Positions 5,513-8,725 of a DNA stretch of 8,725 nucleotides are shown piece after piece. This stretch comes from DUZB01 sp964407525 (GTDB lineage Bacteria; Desulfobacterota; DSM-4660; Desulfatiglandales; Desulfatiglandaceae): NCBI GenBank assembly GCA_964407525.1, contig CAYOWC010000215.1, forward strand, positions 1 to 8,725, written 5' to 3'. The position numbers and the translations under genes were made by a program. Below the pieces are notes generated by a model. It had not been told where the DNA came from. It saw nothing but the letters and a program-made list of their open reading frames with translations, and made no database searches. The stretch's first letter is position 1. Each line of letters begins with the position of its first letter.

Positions 5513-6214
5513 GTGGCCAGGGAAAGCATTCTTTTGACCATGAAAGAGGCTGTCGACGCGGTCTGTAGAGACTTTCTGCAGTACGATCCTCAAATCCTGC
5601 TATTTTCTCAAATTATTCAACTGATTTCCAAAGGGAGGATCATTGTAAAAAGGGAAGCCCTGAAGAATGGCGCATGGCTTACGGTAAAAGGCCGGCAGAA
5701 CATGCGTTGGATGGAGGGAGAGGAAATGGCTGAATATCTCTGCGAGATTTTCCCTGACGCAGGCCTGGATGCAGCCATGTTATCGACTAGCTGCTCCATG
5801 GTTTTTCATACCCGTGCAACTTCTTCCGTTGACCCGGATACCCATCAGCCAGCCATCCGAATTGAAACGGGCATGGAAGACTTTTTCTGCCGGCAATGCG
5901 GCCAATGCTGTACATTGCTGGATTATGAAAAAGAACTCACGGCCGATGATGTCTCCCTGTGGGAGAAAATGGAGCGAAAAGATCTCCTCAAATGGGTACG
6001 TTTTTTAAAAAAAGAAGATGGAAAGACGGAATACAGGATATGGACAATCCCGGGGACTGCCAGTTTGGCGAAAATCTGTCCTTTTCTGGAGAAATCCTCA
6101 TTTGAAAATCGTTGGAAGTGCCTGATACAGGATGTGAAACCCGGGATTTGCCGTCAGTATCCTGCGAGCAGAAAGCATGCTTTCATGACCGGTTGCACAG
6201 GTTTTAAAAAATAA
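5513..6214 (+). CDS. YkgJ family cysteine cluster protein (CxxCxxCC)
   Basis: This 233-residue protein has the YkgJ-type cysteine cluster in its C-terminal half: Cys126, Cys129, Cys132 and Cys133 in CRQCGQCC. Later cysteines occur in KICPF, WKCLI, GICRQYP and TGCTG. The family is thought to bind zinc or an iron-sulfur cluster, and its role is unknown. The first 120 residues, including an LFSQIIQLISKGRIIV segment and a hydrophilic middle, match nothing I recognise and are an unusual extension for a family often near 100-150 residues. I chose GTG 5513, with GAGG 8 bases upstream. ATG 5540 is a good alternative giving 224 residues. The frame is open further up to 5462, but that part is the end of the intergenic repeat. 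Confidence 0.8.
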   Translation: MARESILLTMKEAVDAVCRDFLQYDPQILLFSQIIQLISKGRIIVKREALKNGAWLTVKGRQNMRWMEGEEMAEYLCEIFPDAGLDAAMLSTSCSMVFHTRATSSVDPDTHQPAIRIETGMEDFFCRQCGQCCTLLDYEKELTADDVSLWEKMERKDLLKWVRFLKKEDGKTEYRIWTIPGTASLAKICPFLEKSSFENRWKCLIQDVKPGICRQYPASRKHAFMTGCTGFKK

Positions 6215-6237
6215 TCCCGACCATGAAGTGCTGAGGG

Positions 6238-6390
6238 CACACAACAGTGGGACCATTTGGCATCATGGATTCCATCGGGCTTGACACGGTTCACAAAATC
6301 ACGGATTATTGGTCAAAAATACGAGACAACCAGCAGGATGTGAAGAATACAGCTTTTTTAAACAATTTTTTGAAAGAAAGGAAAATAAAG
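6238..6390 (+). pseudogene. Remnant of 3-hydroxyacyl-CoA dehydrogenase C-terminal domain
   Basis: The frame read from 6238 gives GPFGIMDSIGLDTVHKI, then YWSKIRDN and KNTAFLNNFLKE. This matches what I know of the C-terminal 3HCDH domain, which reads roughly GPFGIMD-IGLDT, YW and KN-AFL-EF. The NAD-binding half and the rest of the C-terminal domain are absent, and a TGA at 6232 closes the frame upstream. It stays in frame with the cyclophilin start at 6391 without a stop. A GTG at 6247, with GAGG 10 bases before it, could in principle give an extended cyclophilin. I read it as a decayed gene piece that now forms the leader of the next gene. Confidence 0.6.
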
Positions 6391-6888
6391 ATGGTGAAAT
6401 TTGAAACGAATATGGGTGAAATTGAATTAGCGCTTGATGAAGAAAAGGCGCCTAAAACCGTGGCCAACTTCCTGGAATACGTGAAGGACGGACACTATGA
6501 CGGAACAATCTTTCACCGCGTGATCAACGGTTTCATGATTCAGGGAGGAGGCATGACCCAGGATCTTCAAGAAAAACCAACGAAGCCACCCATTGAAAAC
6601 GAGGCAGATAATGGCCTTAAAAATGTTGCCTATAGTGTAGCCATGGCCCGCACTGGTGATCCACACAGCGCCACGGCCCAGTTTTTCATCAACGTCAAGA
6701 AGAATGAAACATTGGATCACACCTCAAAAACGGATAAAGGCTGGGGGTATACGGTTTTTGGAAAAATCCAGAAAGGGCACGGGATAGTGAATAAAATAAA
6801 GGGAGTACAGACTGCCTCTAAAGGTGGTTTCGACGATGTTCCGAGTAGCCCGGTAACCATTATCAAGGCTGAAATAGTAGCTTCATAA
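6391..6888 (+). CDS. ppiB: Peptidyl-prolyl cis-trans isomerase, cyclophilin type
   Basis: This enzyme isomerises proline peptide bonds to assist protein folding. No signal peptide is seen, so it is probably cytoplasmic. The 165-residue length equals that of typical bacterial PpiB. It carries FHRVINGFMIQGGG with catalytic Arg43, Phe48 and Gln51, the ATAQFFINV segment of the active site, and a Trp in KGWGYTVFGK. The single-domain start MVKFETNMGEIEL is typical. I chose ATG 6391 because AAAGGA (6377-6382) lies 8 bases upstream. The frame continues upstream to GTG 6247 through a dehydrogenase fragment, which should not be counted as part of the enzyme without evidence. The VWA gene follows 17 bases after the stop, so the two are probably cotranscribed. 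Confidence 0.95.
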   Translation: MVKFETNMGEIELALDEEKAPKTVANFLEYVKDGHYDGTIFHRVINGFMIQGGGMTQDLQEKPTKPPIENEADNGLKNVAYSVAMARTGDPHSATAQFFINVKKNETLDHTSKTDKGWGYTVFGKIQKGHGIVNKIKGVQTASKGGFDDVPSSPVTIIKAEIVAS

Positions 6889-6905
6889 TCCTGAGGAGGT
6901 TGGTC

Positions 6906-8351
6906 ATGCGGCGTGCAACCCTGATTTCCACCCTGTTTGTTTTTCTGCTTGCTGCCTTCGGCTTGTCAGGGCACGCAGCCACGGCCAATTTTCCCGAGGT
7001 CATGATTATTTTAGACGGTTCAGGTTCCATGTGGGGACAGGCCGGCGGCGAACCTAAAATTGTTGCCGCCAAGAATGTACTCAAACAGCTGGTTCCTTCC
7101 CTTCCGGAAGAAGTCCGGGTAGGCCTTACCGTTTATGGTCATCGGCAGAAGGGTCGTTGCGATGATATCGAGATCATCATTCCCGCCGGGAGTAACGACC
7201 GCCGTTTGCTTCTTGACAATATCCAGAATATAAGCCCAAAAGGAAAAACTCCCATTGCCGATTCCATCAAGGTCGTCGCCAACGAACTTAAGACGAAGGA
7301 AAACGAAACAACCATTATCCTTGTCAGCGATGGGGAAGAAACCTGTAATCCGGATCCCTGCGGTGTCGTTCGGGAGCTCAAGAAGACCGGCATTAAATTC
7401 ATTCTTCATGTTGTCGGCTTCGATGTAAACGACACGCAGCAAGAACAACTTTCCTGTCTTGCTGAAGCAGGCGGCGGGCAGTATTTCGGTGCTTCTAATG
7501 CCAACGATCTGCTCTTGGCATTTCAAAGTATGCAGCAGGAAGTTGTCAAGAAAGTGGCGGTTGAAAAGGCCAAAACGACGAAAAAGAAATCCAAGAGCAG
7601 ACTCGGCAAACTGCAGGTAACTTATCCGGAGGGAGGCGAAAAAAGTTTTGCTCATATTCGGATAATCAGAAAAAAAGATAACAAAACCGTGAAAACTGCT
7701 GCCGACCCAAAGGCCGACAGTACCCATCCCCTATTGGCCGGCGAATATGACGTGATGTTGGGTTATGCCAATAGCAACTATAAAAAACCTTCTGAAATTG
7801 GTCCCATTGGAATAACCATCAATGGGGGCGAAACAACGGAACTGCAATTGGGCACCCTGGTTTTTAATGTGGCCGAGAGTCTCAAGAAAATTCCAGCCTC
7901 ATCGGTAACCCTGCGCAGTGTTGACGGGAATTTTGTTTTATCAACACCTGGAAAAGATAACGGGTACTACTTTTTTACCACCAAACCCCTACCCCCCGGC
8001 ACCTATTCTTTCGAATACCACTACAAGACCATGCCGGGAGCCGCCGTTTTTAAACGAGACATACAGATCAAGGCAAATACGGAAACCGTTTTGACGGTAG
8101 ACAGTGGCATTCAGATCAAAAAAAACGACCAGAACATGGAAGGTTTTGACCTCACAAATAATGCCACCCAGGAAAAAGTTCTCCAGGTCCGACGGCGGTG
8201 GGACAACGACTACCCGCTTTGGAAAGCATTCCCTGTCTCGCCTGGGAACTATGAAGTGAATGTATACCTGAAAGGCATGGATGAAGCTCTCCCGGTTGGT
8301 GAAATCACTATCGAAAAAGGACAATTATTGGAGTTTGATACTGGGTTATAA
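6906..8351 (+). CDS. Secreted von Willebrand factor type A domain protein
   Basis: This 481-residue protein begins with a signal peptide (positive RR, a hydrophobic run at about 6-20, then GHAATA with cleavage near residue 24-27), so it is exported to the periplasm or beyond. The VWA domain occupies about 30-215 with a complete metal-ion site: Asp37, Ser39 and Ser41 in DGSGSMWG, Thr115 in KGKTP and Asp142 in VSDGEETC. Cysteines in GRCDD, ETCNPDPC and LSCLAEAGG follow the pattern of its family. A lysine-rich linker (roughly 217-240) leads to a beta-rich C-terminal half with repeated PEGA- or carboxypeptidase-regulatory-like segments. No anchor helix or sorting signal is visible. GAGGAGG lies 6 bases before ATG 6906. 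The ligand is unknown. Confidence 0.9.
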   Translation: MRRATLISTLFVFLLAAFGLSGHAATANFPEVMIILDGSGSMWGQAGGEPKIVAAKNVLKQLVPSLPEEVRVGLTVYGHRQKGRCDDIEIIIPAGSNDRRLLLDNIQNISPKGKTPIADSIKVVANELKTKENETTIILVSDGEETCNPDPCGVVRELKKTGIKFILHVVGFDVNDTQQEQLSCLAEAGGGQYFGASNANDLLLAFQSMQQEVVKKVAVEKAKTTKKKSKSRLGKLQVTYPEGGEKSFAHIRIIRKKDNKTVKTAADPKADSTHPLLAGEYDVMLGYANSNYKKPSEIGPIGITINGGETTELQLGTLVFNVAESLKKIPASSVTLRSVDGNFVLSTPGKDNGYYFFTTKPLPPGTYSFEYHYKTMPGAAVFKRDIQIKANTETVLTVDSGIQIKKNDQNMEGFDLTNNATQEKVLQVRRRWDNDYPLWKAFPVSPGNYEVNVYLKGMDEALPVGEITIEKGQLLEFDTGL

Positions 8352-8361
8352 ACTAGTTTCC

Positions 8362-8572
8362 ATGAATGGATACCGCGACGCCCGTCACCGCCTTGAGCAC
8401 TGTGACCTTCCTGAACCAACAAAAGACCAGCCGAGAATCGCCCGACTCGGTATCTATGCCGCGATGCAACCCAATCATTTCTTTGGAAATTCCAACGCTG
8501 AAGATCTCCTGGGACTTGACCATCCGCAACGCTTTCAACCATGGAAATCGCTTGAGAACCTCGGAATCAATC
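8362..8572 (+). pseudogene. Remnant of an amidohydrolase (YtcJ-like) gene
   Basis: Just after the VWA stop the frame reads RDARHRLEHCDLP, ARLGIYAAMQPNHF and LGLDHPQRFQPWKSLENLGI. This follows the order of segments in YtcJ-type amidohydrolases: RHRIEHC-type metal-site region, LGV-ASMQPNH, then LG--R--RFQPWKSLL--G. The match stops abruptly near 8572, before the expected GSD segment, and there is no N-terminal part. No ribosome site precedes ATG 8362. The frame stays open to the window end, but those later codons look unrelated. I take it as an internal fragment of a lost gene, recognised by eye only. Confidence 0.55.
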
Positions 8573-8725
8573 TTTCATTATTATTTTACCGAGTCAAAGG
8601 GAAAGCAGCAACCGTTGTTTACGCGTTCCCTTTTAAAAGCCCTATATTTCTAAGCTTTTCGCCTTTCTTCAGTAAATATTCGGTTTGGCCCTTCCTGAGT
8701 CAATTTTTCAACAAAACTCTAAATT
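8573..8725. other. Unassigned sequence at the window end
   Basis: This stretch is AT-rich and runs to the edge. The plus frame from the amidohydrolase fragment stays open but gives low-complexity, Phe- and Ser-rich residues without a recognisable family. I see no RNA gene, terminator or opposing gene start here. Confidence 0.4.

Noticed and set aside
7020..7727. Minus-strand open frame of 235 codons
   Set aside because: It is antisense to the VWA domain coding region and has no recognisable motifs or ribosome site.
8366..8653. Plus-strand 95-codon frame and minus-strand frames near the right end
   Set aside because: The adjacent plus frame starting at 8362 carries recognisable amidohydrolase segments, so these others are shadows of that remnant.

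Overview
The window reads as an ordinary bacterial chromosome segment with accessory patches. All recognisable genes lie on the plus strand. Gene content, moderate base composition, a CGCAAAGA-type dispersed repeat and remnants of acyl-CoA and amidohydrolase genes suggest an anaerobic Desulfobacterota-like (deltaproteobacterial) organism. That assignment is inference from style, not from a marker gene.

Positions 1-3256 hold a tightly packed operon that enters from upstream. It encodes a FabF-type ketosynthase with an intact Cys-His-His triad, a short ketosynthase-like chain length factor without the cysteine (ATGA overlap), a family 2 glycosyltransferase and a nitroreductase-family flavoprotein (one base gap). 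The ketosynthase/chain length factor/glycosyltransferase set resembles aryl-polyene-type pigment lipid loci. Positions 3353-3733 encode a small three-helix DUF1622 membrane protein.

Positions 3734-5512 are the accessory part. A dispersed repeat (GC hairpin plus three CGCAAAGA octamers) sits directly before a GNAT acetyltransferase and creates a false upstream start for it. Next comes a type II toxin-antitoxin pair (Phd/YefM-type antitoxin, VapC-type PIN toxin) with a clear promoter whose spacer contains a perfect inverted repeat, a likely autoregulatory operator. After the toxin lies a 358-base non-coding stretch with two direct copies of a roughly 64-base repeat, each ending in an identical AT-rich hairpin.

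Positions 5513-8351 encode a YkgJ-type CxxCxxCC protein with an unrecognised N-terminal region, a PpiB-type cyclophilin, and a secreted von Willebrand factor A protein with a complete MIDAS motif. Two decayed gene fragments flank this group. A 3-hydroxyacyl-CoA dehydrogenase C-terminal piece is in frame just before the cyclophilin start, and an amidohydrolase (YtcJ-like) piece follows the VWA gene. No convincing wholly new system was found. The best leads are the repeat-bearing non-coding block, the two gene remnants and the toxin-antitoxin operator.
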